Shown piece by piece: positions 53,298-64,000 of a stretch of 64,000 nucleotides of DNA. Every line of letters begins with the position of its first letter. Position 1 is the first letter of the stretch. A program made the translations under genes and the position numbers. The notes beneath the pieces were generated by a model, which was not told the DNA's origin, searched no databases, and was given only the letters and a program-made list of their open reading frames with translations. Source of the DNA: Bretschneidera sinensis (Eukaryota; Streptophyta; Magnoliopsida; Brassicales; Akaniaceae); assembly GCA_023935145.1 (NCBI GenBank), contig CM043698.1:148639125-148703124 (forward strand), read 5' to 3'.

Positions 53298-55429
53298 TCA
53301 ATCTCTATGCCACCTTCTTCTCCTTCTTGGTTGCCTCCTACTAGATGCCTTCATAAACCAATTATGCTTCCATGTGGTGAAGGTATGTCCAATCAAAACT
53401 CCAACAACAAGCCCACTTACATATCCCATCGAAATTATCACCCAATTAAAATCGAAGGTAGAACTTGAGCCATGATCTTCTTCACTTGAGCCATGAACTT
53501 GGTATAAAACCTCAGAATTTCCACACATCTTCGATAAAGGCTTCCCGCACAATCCTAAGTTCCCCTCGTATGAATTGTTTTCGAATGTATCGAATTGTTT
53601 TCCTTTCGAGATAGGACTAAACAGATGATTATGGGAGACCTTAAAAAATCCAATGAATGTGAGTTGTGTCAACTGTGGAGGAATCTCTCCTGTGAGATTG
53701 TTGAACGAAAGGTCTAATGAATCAATACCGACTAAGTTCCCCAAAGATGATGGGATGCGACCTGTGAGACAATTTTTGGAAAGATTGAGCGAACCGAGCA
53801 TCTTCAGACTCCCAATTGATTCTGGAATCTTTCCATTGAATTTGTTGCTTGAGAGATCAATGGCTACTACAATTTTTGAAATCTTTCCATATATAATATC
53901 TACGCCTGACTTCGTCATTTTTGTTGAGAAAAAATATAGCAAGCTATACGAATAGTTTGAAAGATCGAACTTCAAGACAACCTTCATATATGTTAAGTGA
54001 CCATCTACCTCCAAGAATTTCATGCTATTCCAAACATGAAAATATCCATATGGCAAATTTCCCTCAAAACTATTGTGAGACAAGTCAATGATGCGCAACA
54101 TGGGAAACTCAAAATTAGTAAGAGGGCTCCCTATTGCACCATTGAATTTGTTGTTTCTCAAACCAAGGACCTGCAACTTGGGAAGACTCCCCCAACCAAA
54201 ACGGAAATTTATCGTTAATATGATTGTCACTGAGATCAAGAGCCTCTAATCCTTTACAATTAGCCAAGGATCTTGGTAGACTACCTTCTAACTGATTTTG
54301 ACTCAAAACAATCATCCTCACTGACCAAATGGGTTTCTGAAAGGTCCAAAAAAGTAAGTTTGGTCAGACTACCTAGACAAGACGAATTCCTAAGGGTTAA
54401 ATTGTTGAGTTTAAGTGACATATGGGTGAGGCCTATGAGGTTTGCCAACGAAGAAGGGATTTCACCCATGAAATTGTTTGATTTAAGACTTAGATAAACG
54501 AGCTTGGTGAGATTGCCAAGCAAAGATGGAATCAACCCTGAAAATATACAATAATGGATTTCAAATTCTGTCAAAGAATTAAGGTTTCCTATTGATTCCG
54601 GTAACCCTCCAGAAAACCTCGTTCTTCCAGGTCTTAATATCTTGAGAGGAGTGCTTTGTGGAAATTCAAGAAGGAGATTTTGGTTGTCATTCAAGCTAAG
54701 AAATTCTAGATTTGGTAGCTGAAAAATTCTGGTGGGGAACATACCACGGAGGCCACAGTTTTCAAGAAAGAAAGATCTCAAAGAAGTTAAATATGCCAAT
54801 ATATCAAGTACGACAGATGGTAGATCCACGTAACTAAGTTGAAGTTCCTCAAGGCTAGTAAGGTTTTGAATTAACCACCTCAGATTGGGCCTTTTAAGCT
54901 CCAACATACTATTGACAGACAGATCAAGGGAAGCCAACTTGGACAACTTTGATATTTCTAAAGGAATTTGGCCATGGAATGAGGAACGAGAGAGGTTGAG
55001 ATACCTTAGCCTTGAAAGATACTGAACTGTGGAGGGGATTTGAGAATAATTGAAGTGATTGTCTGCGAGGTTAAGCCTTTGAAGGTGAACAAGGTGGAAG
55101 AGACTGCTGTTGGAGTTGATAGATCCATAGAGGTAGCTACTGCTGATGTCAAGCCCGATCACATGGCCTGTGTCTTCATCACACTCCACACCATGCCATG
55201 AGCAACAATCCCTTTCATGCCTCCAAGATGTAACCTTTGGATGAGCGAAAGGATCATTCGAAGCGTTTTTTTGTATGAGAAAGCTACGCTTGAATTGCAA
55301 CAGGGCGTAGCTCTCATCATCAGGACAGAATGACTGCAGGGGAGATGAGGTGCTTATCAGAAGAAGCAATGAAATCAAAAAGAAGAAGATGTGCAAAGAC
55401 ATTAAGGGTTGACACAGTGGTAAGGCCAT
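53298..55429 (-). pseudogene. RLP1: Cf-type receptor-like protein with central LRRs deleted
   Basis: Cell-surface LRR receptor without kinase, a class known from plant immunity and development. From 55429: signal peptide (LHIFFFLISLLLLIS), LRR N-cap (CPDDESYALLQFKRS...DCCSWHGVEC) and LRRs to about residue 365. Then comes a deletion junction at 54317-54324: the sequence jumps to RMIVLSQNQLEGSLPRSLAN. Relative to RLP2 about 833 bp are missing. A further frameshift near 54190 (five G where four are expected) leads to the last frame 54239-53298: island domain, four LRRs, acidic spacer (GSSEEDHGSSSTFDF), transmembrane helix ([21 protein letters not shown]) and a basic tail. Stop TGA 53298-53300. 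Two breaks make a full receptor unlikely; the N-terminal 383-codon reading could make a secreted LRR fragment. Confidence 0.9.
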
Positions 55430-55490
55430 AAGTGAGTATTTAGTTTTCTCTCCAGCAATTGAAGGTAAGAAAGAAATGGAATGAGGAGAA

Positions 55491-55498
55491 TTTATATA
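55491..55498 (-). promoter_or_regulatory. TATA box of RLP1
   Basis: TATATAAA on the minus strand, 62-69 bp upstream of the ATG (55427-55429). Confidence 0.6.
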
Positions 55499-55534
55499 GC
55501 AGATGGATATATGTAGTTTTAAAAAAAATCACCA

Positions 55535-55925
55535 ACTAGTTTTTTTGCATAATTTCTGGTTAAACGGGAAGTGGTGGATCTTTCCAACTGGTCTTTAATT
55601 TTTAATGCTCTTTTTTCTCTCTAATTCACCATTTGCTGATTGCAATGAAGCGGTGGAAATGCAACTTTATCAAGTCTTAATAATCTGCGTGAATCAAGTG
55701 GTAGTAAAAGAAATCATTTTTTTTTAATGTGAATTAGTTTTTTTTTTTTGCACAATTTCTAGTTGAAAAGGTAAGTACAGAATCTTTCCAACTGGTCTTG
55801 AATTTGTAATGCTCTTTTTCTCTGTGAGTCACCATTTGCTGATTGCAATAAAGTGGTGGAAATGCAACTTTATCAGGTCTTAGTAATCTACGTACAATAA
55901 TGTGGTCATAAAGAAAACCATTTTT
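55535..55925 (-). repeat. Direct duplication upstream of RLP1
   Basis: Two copies of about 200 bp (55548-55735 and 55748-55925) share TCTTTCCAACTGGTCTT, CACCATTTGCTGATTGCAAT and GGTGGAAATGCAACTTTATC. They lie 60-440 bp upstream of the TATA box. Confidence 0.75.
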
Positions 55926-57785
55926 TTAATTGTAGGTTTTTATCTGCCGACAAGCACACCTGTGAATCACATGGAAAGGCTTCTGCAGAAAAGGAAAAGC
56001 ATTTGTAATGTTCTAATTTTACCTCTCTTTCGTTTAGCAATTGGGTCCATCATCCACGAAATACTGTGTTTGGTTTAACTTTTGTGAATGCTGCTCAAGA
56101 CTTGAGGAGACCCATTGACACACTTTTCTTTGATTTACAAAAGGTGAATTACGAAAGAAAAGGATAAAAACAAATCTACCAAAATTTGATGTTCTGACAG
56201 AAAAATCTGTAACACATGCATGCCCATCTCAGTACTTTTTCATCATCACTATTACGAAAGGTTGTTGAAATATCTGTACTTATTGTATTTTTGATGTCAT
56301 TACGAAAGGATCGCATGGTCGGTGGTAACTACCATAAAAAAAAAAAGAATTATTAATAATAACATGAAGATAAAATGATAATTTTTTTTATGTAATTACT
56401 ACTCTACCTGTCACTTATAGGCATGAAATAGCAATGAGATTTAGAAACTTTTAATTTTCCTTATTTCACATTACAATGCTTTTCTACCCAAGCAACCACA
56501 CGAAATGCCCCTCCCCCCAAGTCCGTGATATTACTGCTAATCTAAAAAATAGACTATTTTATGATAGAAAATTGTGATTTTCTTCTTTCTTTTTTGTCCA
56601 ATGAAGGAGTGGAAATGCAATTTTATCAAGTCTTAGTAATCTACGTGAATCAAGTGATCATAAAGAAAATAATTTTTTTGACGTGAACTTTGCTACTGGA
56701 AACTGCAATTTTCTACTTTCTTTTGAGAAAAGTTTCTATCTTTTACACATTTTTAATTTGTAGAATTTTTTATCTTTTCAGATACTTTGGTTCTTAAGTT
56801 TAGCAGTTTGGTTTAAGATGCATCTTTTCATTTTCTATATTGAATTATGATTCTCTTTTTCTGCCAAAGACATCACTATCTGATTAAATAAAGTGCTGCA
56901 AATGTACCTTTATAAAAACAAAGTATTCAACGCGAATCAAGGGTTTTCAATAAATAAATAAATAACGTGAATAAGGGTTTATAAAAACAAATGATTCTGT
57001 GCCTTATTTTGAGAAAATTTCTTTCTCATCACGTAGAATTCTCTTATCTTGTGATCATATGCTTTGGTCGTCAAGTCAAATGATTTATGAAATACAAATA
57101 ATAACTCAAATTTAAAAGGAAACATTAAATGATCATAAATACTTTAAAGCATACTTATTGAAATCTCTTCTTCTTCTTTTAATTAAACCACCATTTAGGT
57201 GGGGGGTTTAACAAACCCTACCGTTATATAAGTCTTAGAGGAATATGTTATCGAATTTCGTAGATGAAAACAGAATGTAAAAATCAAGATTTAGAGATGT
57301 GTTTTAAACATTTTCTTTAAGGTTTTATTCGTTCCACTTGTATAAACAATCTTGCTATAAGTTGCTTTAGGATACAACCAAGTCTCAATTTGAGGTAAGT
57401 AGACAGCAAAATCTAAAGAATTTCATATTTAATTTTTTTTTTTTTGAAATAATGAGAATATTTTGACTGAGTTTTGAGAGAGAAAGTGAGAAGAAAAGAA
57501 TGAAATTTTGATCTGAAAAACGGGAGAGAAACGAGTATTTATAGGTGTATAAACACCTCTTCAAATGGTTCTGGAAATATATTATTTTTCCAGTTTAAAT
57601 AAGAGTTACCATATTACATTTGTTAGTTTTTAACGGAACAGACCGTGTCTATTTTTTATGATAATTTTAAAATCCCGCACCATTTTGTTTAAATCACGAT
57701 TGTTTGATTTTAATTGATGCATTTTGATTTTATTGCTCCGAACTTTGTCCAAAAATATATATCTAAACCCGAACAATGGACACTG
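55926..57785. other. Intergenic DNA with two more diverged copies of the RLP upstream module
   Basis: No gene. Diverged copies: 56600-56680 (GTGGAAATGCAATTTTATCA, CTTAGTAATCTACGTGAATC) and 56840-56950 (TGCTGCAAATGTACCTTTAT). The rest is AT-rich. Confidence 0.55.
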
Positions 57786-57789
57786 GCTA

Positions 57790-57945
57790 GGCTCGGGGTG
57801 ACTACTATTGGAGTTGGAATTGATTGAACCATAGAGGTAGCTACTGTTGAGGTCAAGGCCGATCACATAACTTGTGTCTTCATCACACTCCACACCATTC
57901 CTTGAGCAATAGTCTTTTTCATGCCTACAGGGGTCATGTTAATCT
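57790..57945 (-). pseudogene. Fragment of a third RLP (LRR N-cap)
   Basis: Minus strand shows NGVECDEDTSYVIGLDLNSS and YLYGSINSNSNSS, matching RLP1 residues after its Cys pair. The first Cys pair context is changed (HEKDYCSRNG). Flanking DNA is not RLP-like on either side. Any ORF reading into 57630 is unrelated. Confidence 0.8.
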
Positions 57946-57949
57946 ATCG

Positions 57950-59950
57950 TTCAAATTTTATTGTTCAAATGGTATCAAATATATATGGTATTTGGACTAA
58001 CCATGAGCTCATCCTGGTATCTTATCTCTTAATGGACCGAAATCATTGGATTTAGTGTGATTGGTGATTTGGGTTTACTCTCATAGACGCGATAGTTTAA
58101 ACGGGAGAGTTTGTGATAACACACATCACACGTCAGTATTGTAATGAGAAAGATCTTTGTATATATGTAAGGCCCTATGATCCCGAAAAAGCAACTTTAG
58201 CTTGATTGGTTTGTGGTGAAAGTGCTACATGCCTACATATATATTTGTTTGTTTAACCTTCCTGAACCCAATCCCAAGAACCCTTGTACACCTTTTCTCA
58301 ACCCAAAGAATACTTTCTCACACTTGTGTCTTGTGTGTTGCCCTCATATTCTCAATGTATATACAAACAAACACACATATGTATATATAGCCACCTAAAA
58401 CTTGCTACTCAAGATATTTAGTCTCCAAATTAAAAAAACACTTAATTTAAGTGTCTTGCCTATCAAACTTCTAAGATCCTACATAAAAAATATGAGTTAT
58501 ATCCCAACATAAATTCTAAGGAAGGATTAATAGTGAGGAGTAAAACTTGATATATAAGAGATTCTTGAGAGTGTTATTTGGTAAAACAATATTGGTGGAT
58601 CGACATGTGTGAGATAGGAAGCAAATAAAGATGCGACACATTTGATCATAATTGAGTTTATCGATGTTGATTTGTTTTGAAAATAAACTTTTCGTAATTA
58701 GTGATCCTTTAATTAAAATTTAATCATCATGGCTTAGCTATTGACAATCTATACTTTTTGATAAGTAGATTGAAAACCTGTACTTGATGTGATCAAGTGA
58801 TAGTGATAAATAATATTACTATGAAATATAATGAATATATGTAACTTCAGTGACGTTATAATATTGAATTTAGCAAAATAGCTATATTTGTATATATTTT
58901 GAGATGGACCACAATCATCTTCATTTGAAAATTAAAATTGAATCAAGTTTACAGAGAGATTGAATGTCACATCATAAAATGCAGAATATTCAAATTTGTC
59001 AAAATGACATTCAATCTCATAATGAACTTGACCTTCATTTCATTGATTTTATATAAAAGTCCTAATGAGAAGCTTACTTCTTGTGATTAGTTAACTAAGG
59101 ATAACCATGTCATTTGAAGTAAAAAAAACGTTAAAAAAGATATTAGTATTAATTTTGAGGAACTAATATATTGTTTTTGTCATATGAAATTAGAAATTAT
59201 GAGGAAAATGGGCCCATGAAAATGTATTTTATTACTTTTTCTTGCATCATTTATTTAAATTTATTTTTATGGGAGTCCAATTTAATTATTTTCTTAGTCC
59301 AAGGGCCATCGGAGAAAACTCTTTAGAAAAGCTTTGAAATTTGAACAAAACAATCTGATTTGAATGAATTACAACTTTATCAATGGGAAGCCAAGCGGCC
59401 TTTACTTATGAAGGTATACAGAAGCATATGGTCCCTCTTTTCTGCACCTTAGATACACAATTATCAAATTCTCTTCAGTTTCAAAGAATCAATAAACTAG
59501 ATGGAGCATCCAATTAACTTTTTTTTACAAATTTCAAACTTTTTAATTTTTTAATTAAAAGTTCACTTTTTCTCGGAGTAGTTTGAAAAAAGACAACAAG
59601 ATATACCTAAAATATAGTAATTGACAACATAAGCCCATTAAAATAGCTAAAAAAATTCAAGCAACTAAACATGAATCCCTGGTCCAATAATGGGGCAAAT
59701 CGTTGATGAAAACAAAACTACCCTTCTAAACTGACCAAACAGGGATTATAGAAAAGCCTAAAGCAAGTAAGGATATCAAGTCTAAAAAAACAGTTTTTTG
59801 CACCTAGTGCCATTAAACACTTGAAAAACTTCAGCTATGTTTTGCCTTTGCTTCAAGGGAGCATTAGCGAATTTGATGGGCTCTAATTTTGTCGTAAGCA
59901 TTAGAAAAATTGTGAATGTAAAAAATATGATTCAGAGAACACAAATTAAC
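57950..59950. other. AT-rich intergenic DNA
   Basis: I see no gene, LTR or RNA gene. Short ORFs (such as 58213-58398) have no support. Confidence 0.5.
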
Positions 59951-59956
59951 GTAGAC

Positions 59957-60199
59957 AATTTCGCTACTGAATGAGAAAATGCAGAGAAATATGATACACT
60001 TTATTCAACTTGGGCAACACATGAATAGCCTTCAAGGATGGACTTTATTGTATCAGGTAGCAGCCGGACTTCAATACTCTCCTGCAATTGGTGTTGGTCC
60101 AAGCAAATTGCATTTAGTCCTTGCTATCAAGAGAAACAGAGAAGAGAACTAAAGAGAGAAAATTGAATTGCATAAACTTAAGAACTTACTTTACCAAAT
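59957..60199 (-). other. RLP2 3' UTR with intron
   Basis: Copy of 53050-53297. Donor GTAAAG|GTAAGTT-like at 60189 (reads AAA|GTAAGTT) and acceptor TGATAG at 60124; intron of about 66 nt. Confidence 0.6.
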
Positions 60200-62193
60200 T
60201 CAATCTCTATGCCACCTTCTTCTCCTTCTTGGTTGCCTCCTACTAGATGCCTTCATAAACCAATTATGCTTCCATGTGGTGAAGGTATGTCCAATCAAAA
60301 CTCCAACAACAAGCCCACTTACATATCCCATCGAAATTATCAACCAGCTAAAATCGAAGGTAGAACTTGAGTCATGATCTTCTTCACTTGAGCCATGAAC
60401 TTGATTTGACTCAGAATTTCCACACATCTTCGATAAAGGCTTCCCGCACAATCCTAAGTTCCCCTCGTATGAATTGTTTTCGAATGTGTCGAATTGTTTT
60501 CCTTGTGGGATAGGACCAAAGAGATGATTACGGGAGATATTAAAAAATCCAAGGAATGTGAGTTGTGTCAACTGTGGAGGAATCTCTCCTGTAAGATTGT
60601 TGAAAGAAAGGTCTAATGAATCAATACTGGTTAAGTTCCCCAAAGATGATGGGATGCAACCTGTGAGACAATTGTTGGAAAGATTGAGCGAACCGAGCAT
60701 CTTTAGACTCCCAATTGATTCTGGAATCTCTCCATTGAATTTGTTGCTTGAGAGATCAATGGCTACTACAATTTTTGAAATCTTTCCATATGTAATATCT
60801 ACACCTGACTTCATCATTTTTATTGAGAAAAAAAAATGGGAAGCTAAATGAATAGTTTGAAAGATCAAAGTTCACGTCAACCTCCATATATGTTAAGTGA
60901 CTGTGCACCTCCAAGAATTTCATGCTATTCCAAACAAGAAAATATCTATATGGCAAATTTCCCTCAAAACTGTTGTGAGACAAGTCAATGATGCGCAACA
61001 TGGGGAACTCAAAATTAGTAAGAGGGCTCACTATTGCACCATTGAATTTGTTGTTTCTCAAACCAAGGACCTGCAAATTGGGAAGAGTCCCCTACCAAAA
61101 CAGAAATTTATCGTTGATATGATTGTCACTGATATCAAGAGCCTCTAACCCTTTACAGTAAGCTAAGGATCTTGGTAGACTGCCTTCTAATTGATATTGA
61201 CTCAAAACAATCATCCTCAATGCACTTCCTTTTGAGAAAGTAACGGGAATCCTACCATGAAAAAAGCTGTTTTTCAGATTCAATATCTTTAAAGAATCAC
61301 TAAAGTTGCCCAAACATTGCGGAAGTGTGCCACTTAAGTTGTTGTTTGATAGAATAAGGATTTCAAGAGAATGCAGCTTGCAGATCAACGATGAAATATC
61401 TCCGGAAAACATGTTGCTTGAGACGCCATAGTAAATCACTGAAGATGATGGAATCGGGATTGGCCCTTGCAACTGCTTCCCGTAGAGGTTCAGGATTTGT
61501 AGATTCTTCATCTGTGATACCATTGCAGATGGAATAGAACCTGCAAAAGCATTTCCAGATAGATCAATATACCCAAGAGAATCTCTAGATATATTCCATA
61601 TCCATTTCGGTATCTGGCTATGTATATTGTTATCACGAAGTTCCAAAAACTCGAACTCATCTTGGTATTGAAGGAAATCTGGAAACCTATTCAAATTGCA
61701 CGCAGCCAATCCTAACCACTTATACTTTGTAAAAGTGACATTTCTTTTGAATTTTGTAAGTAATGAGAATTCGTTACTTGATAGGTCTAGTGTTTTGAGG
61801 TTTGTGAGGTTAAGGAACATGTCGAATTTCACTGTGTCACTCAAATCACTGAAATTTAAGTAAAAAGCTTCAAGATTTATAAGTTTAGAAATTGATTCTG
61901 GGATTGGGCCGTGCAGTTGGTTATGCTGAAGGCTTACAACAGTTAGTTGGGCAAGGTTTGAGAGCCAAAAAGGAATTTGACCACTCAATTGATTGTGGTT
62001 AAGTATCAAATATTGAAGTTGGGTAAGGTTTTTAAGAGAAGATGGGATGTCACCGACCAAATTGGTTTCTGAAAGGTCCAAAAAAGTAAGTTTGGTCAGA
62101 CTACCTAGCCAAGACGAATTCCTAAGGGTTAAATTGTTGAGTTTAAGTGACATATGGGTGAGGTCTATGAGGTTTTCCAACGAAGAAGGGATT
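60200..62193 (-). pseudogene. RLP2: Cf-type receptor-like protein, C-terminal two thirds
   Basis: Carries the central LRRs missing in RLP1 (for example IPSSLKNLTQLQYLILNHNQ, IPKWIWNISRDSLGYIDLSG, LSGTLPQCLGNFSDSLKILN), then C-terminal LRRs, acidic spacer, transmembrane helix ([16 protein letters not shown]) and basic tail to the stop at 60200. Breaks: nonsense TAG at 61092-61094 within FW-GTLP, and a frameshift in an A-run near 60831-60838. At 62193 the gene ends at an LTR-E; its N-terminal part would lie right of the window. A third hit on an already or later broken gene. Confidence 0.9.
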
Positions 62194-63108
62194 TGTAACG
62201 ACCCATCTCGGGTTGGCCACCCCGAAATAATGTCATCACATTTTGAGAATCCCAGCACGACACATATATGCAACAATAAAAATAAATATTACCAATAGAA
62301 CTTTACATCAATCCGTAAAATGCATGAGGATTTACAAATAAATTTTTCATTTTATTTTCTCATTAGTCTGAGGATGATGACACGTACGTGACTTACAGAA
62401 AATTGATCTCGTCAGAACCTCAACTCACCAAACTATTTGCCGAGCCTGCTACCTGAAAATCATTGTACAATGAGGGGTGAGCTTCACAAGCTCAGTGAAT
62501 TAAATTTACTAGAAGTATTCCAAATTCCATAAATAGTCATTTATTATTATTGTCTTTTATTCTTCTCTATCAATATTTTCTTCTAAATCATTAGTCCACC
62601 TTAAGATCATAAATTATCTCATAATTACCTCGTAATGAGGTTCACATCATAAAATCTTCCCTTTAAAAAAATCTTAACACCGTAACTGACTCTTTCTATG
62701 AGACTCATCCATTTATAATTAAATTCACAATAATGTCCCACATCTCAGTATTCCAATAATCTCATCATCATAGCTGTCTCTTTTTATGAGACTCAGCCAT
62801 CATACACGACAATATACCTCATCTCAACTTTTCAATAATATTTTTATCATAACTGTCTCTTTCTATGAGACTAAATCATCTATAATTATTTTCACGATAA
62901 TAAATCACTCTTCAGCATTTCAATCATGCAGTAATAATTAAAACACATAACAGCATTTCAATAATGCAACAATAGTTAGAACATATGCAAATGCATGAAT
63001 GATTATGATGGGAACGTCTTCCCACCTGTCGACAGGTTGTTATTATCTTAGACCGGCTGTCCTCCCGGTTCTTTTATTCTCATCAGACCGGCTGCTTTCC
63101 CGATTAAT

Positions 63109-63340
63109 TCCAACATATACCAGCTGTCACGGTTTTCACTTTTCATTCCAGCATATACCGGCTGTCACGGTTTTTACTTTTCATCCCAGCATATCCCGGC
63201 TGTCACGGTTTTTACTTTTCATCCCAGCATATACCGACTGTCACGGTTTTCAATTTTCATCCCAGCATATACTGGCTGTCACGGTTTTCATTTTTCATCC
63301 TAGCATATACCGGCTGTCACGGTTATTTCATTAGACCGGC
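63109..63340. repeat. 38-bp minisatellite in LTR-E, six units
   Basis: Unit CAGCATATACCGGCTGTCAC + GGTTTTCACTTTTCATCC. Three units in E-2 and about two in E-1. Confidence 0.8.
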
Positions 63341-63589
63341 TGCCTTCCCGATTCTTTCGGTTATATTATTAAATGCATATGCGCATGAACAATGATATGA
63401 AACAGTAATATAGAAACAATATAAAGATTCAAACCACTTAATTTGGCTATCCTGATTATCCACAAATTTTATATAACAAAGTTTCTTTAAAATTTCTTAC
63501 ATCCAATCATCCTGGATTTTTTTATCAAATTATATAAAAATTCCACTAAATTCTTCTCTTCCCAAATCACATCAAATAATCAATTAAAG

Positions 63590-63790
63590 TCTCTCAAGAT
63601 CCACTAAATTTCATCTCAAATCATCCAGCAAAATTTGCCAAGATCCACTAAAATTCACCTCAAATCATCCACCAAAATTTGCCAAGATCCACTAAAATTC
63701 ACCTCAAATCATCCACCAAATTTTGTCAAGATCCACTAAAATTCATCTCAAATCATCCACCAAAATTTGTCAAGATCTATTAAAATTCAT
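63590..63790. repeat. 47-bp array in LTR-E, about five units
   Basis: Unit CAAGATCCACTAAAATTCA + CCTCAAATCATCCACCAAAA. E-2 has only one at about 42608-42640. Confidence 0.8.
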
Positions 63791-64000
63791 CTTATCATAA
63801 CTCGTATTAAAACATCAATATATCTCATCAATAATTTATTTATTGCTTTTATTCTCAAATAAACTTATGATTTTCAAAAATATCATTTCTCACCGAAAAA
63901 TATTTCTACCTGACCAAATTTCCTATCATACCCATAAATCAATTTTTCATCTATCACCCAAGCATACTTTAATAATTAATTATAATAATATCACCAAAAT

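Larger units (their letters stand above)
62194..64000 (-). mobile_element. LTR-E (E-3) inserted in RLP2, runs off the window
   Basis: The plus strand begins TGTAACGACCC and follows E-2 for at least 1807 bp. Contains the 90-bp GAGACTCA units, six CAGCATATACCGGCTG units and a separate 47-bp array. Whether a full element or a solo LTR cannot be seen. Confidence 0.82.

Noticed and set aside
57630..57890. 87-codon ORF as an RLP gene
   Set aside because: Only the first part (57790 onward) resembles RLP; the rest is unrelated AT-rich DNA.
58213..58398. 61-codon ORF
   Set aside because: No domain, no homologue in the window, and AT-rich intergenic context.

Overview
The window is repeat-rich eudicot-type plant nuclear DNA. 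The evidence is several lineages of Ty3/gypsy LTR retrotransposons nested in one another, priming sites complementary to plant tRNA-Asp, AT-rich intergenic DNA, and leucine-rich-repeat receptor-like protein (RLP, Cf-type) genes with a 3'-UTR intron. The species cannot be told from the sequence. I saw no tRNA, rRNA, CRISPR or prokaryote-like gene. Element names (A-0 to A-3, A-5 to A-7, B-1 to B-3, D, E-1 to E-3) are labels used only here.

Layout, 1-28013: this is a nest of two Athila-like families. Family A (LTR 1.25-1.5 kb, TGATGAGAG...TAATCA) forms a minus-strand tandem. The LTR at 1845-3352 is the 3' LTR of A-1 (5' LTR 21962-23464, gag 20228-21754) and also the 5' LTR of A-0, whose gag fills 1-1637. 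A-1 is split by B-1 (4126-19137), a family B element (LTR about 1.33 kb) flanked by the 5-bp duplication TGTAT. B-1 has inverted, not direct, terminal LTRs. B-1 is in turn split by B-2 (6026-12223, duplication GGCAC), a young gag-only element with an intact 596-codon gag. At 23465-28013 a plus-strand family A 3' arm carries a truncated family B element (B-3).

28014-53047: a chromovirus-like LTR (E-1) with a scrap of internal DNA comes first. Next comes a long decayed Tat-lineage element D on the minus strand, running gag-PR-RT-RNaseH-second RNaseH-INT from 51600 to 44890. D also has an opposite-strand extra ORF (40289-44719) and a 1.5-kb minisatellite (30575-32090). D has been hit by A-3 (32392-39820, itself containing a solo LTR inside its LTR), a solo LTR-E (41282-43769) and two solo LTR-As (47661-49147, 51619-52980).

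53050-64000: this is an RLP cluster on the minus strand. RLP1 (53298-55429) lacks about 0.83 kb of central LRRs and is frameshifted. A third RLP survives only as a fragment near 57.8 kb. RLP2 (60200-62193) has a nonsense codon and a frameshift and is cut by an LTR-E that runs off the window.

The most unusual signals are in family B. First, about 35 copies of a near-palindromic 14-mer (TGCGATCGAGCGCA) occur in three settings: upstream of the LTR TATA box, upstream of an internal TATA-like box before the 3' ORF, and in the leader of each ORF. Second, four hairpins in every family B LTR present the same loop on four different stems. Third, B-1 was integrated with two U3 termini outward.
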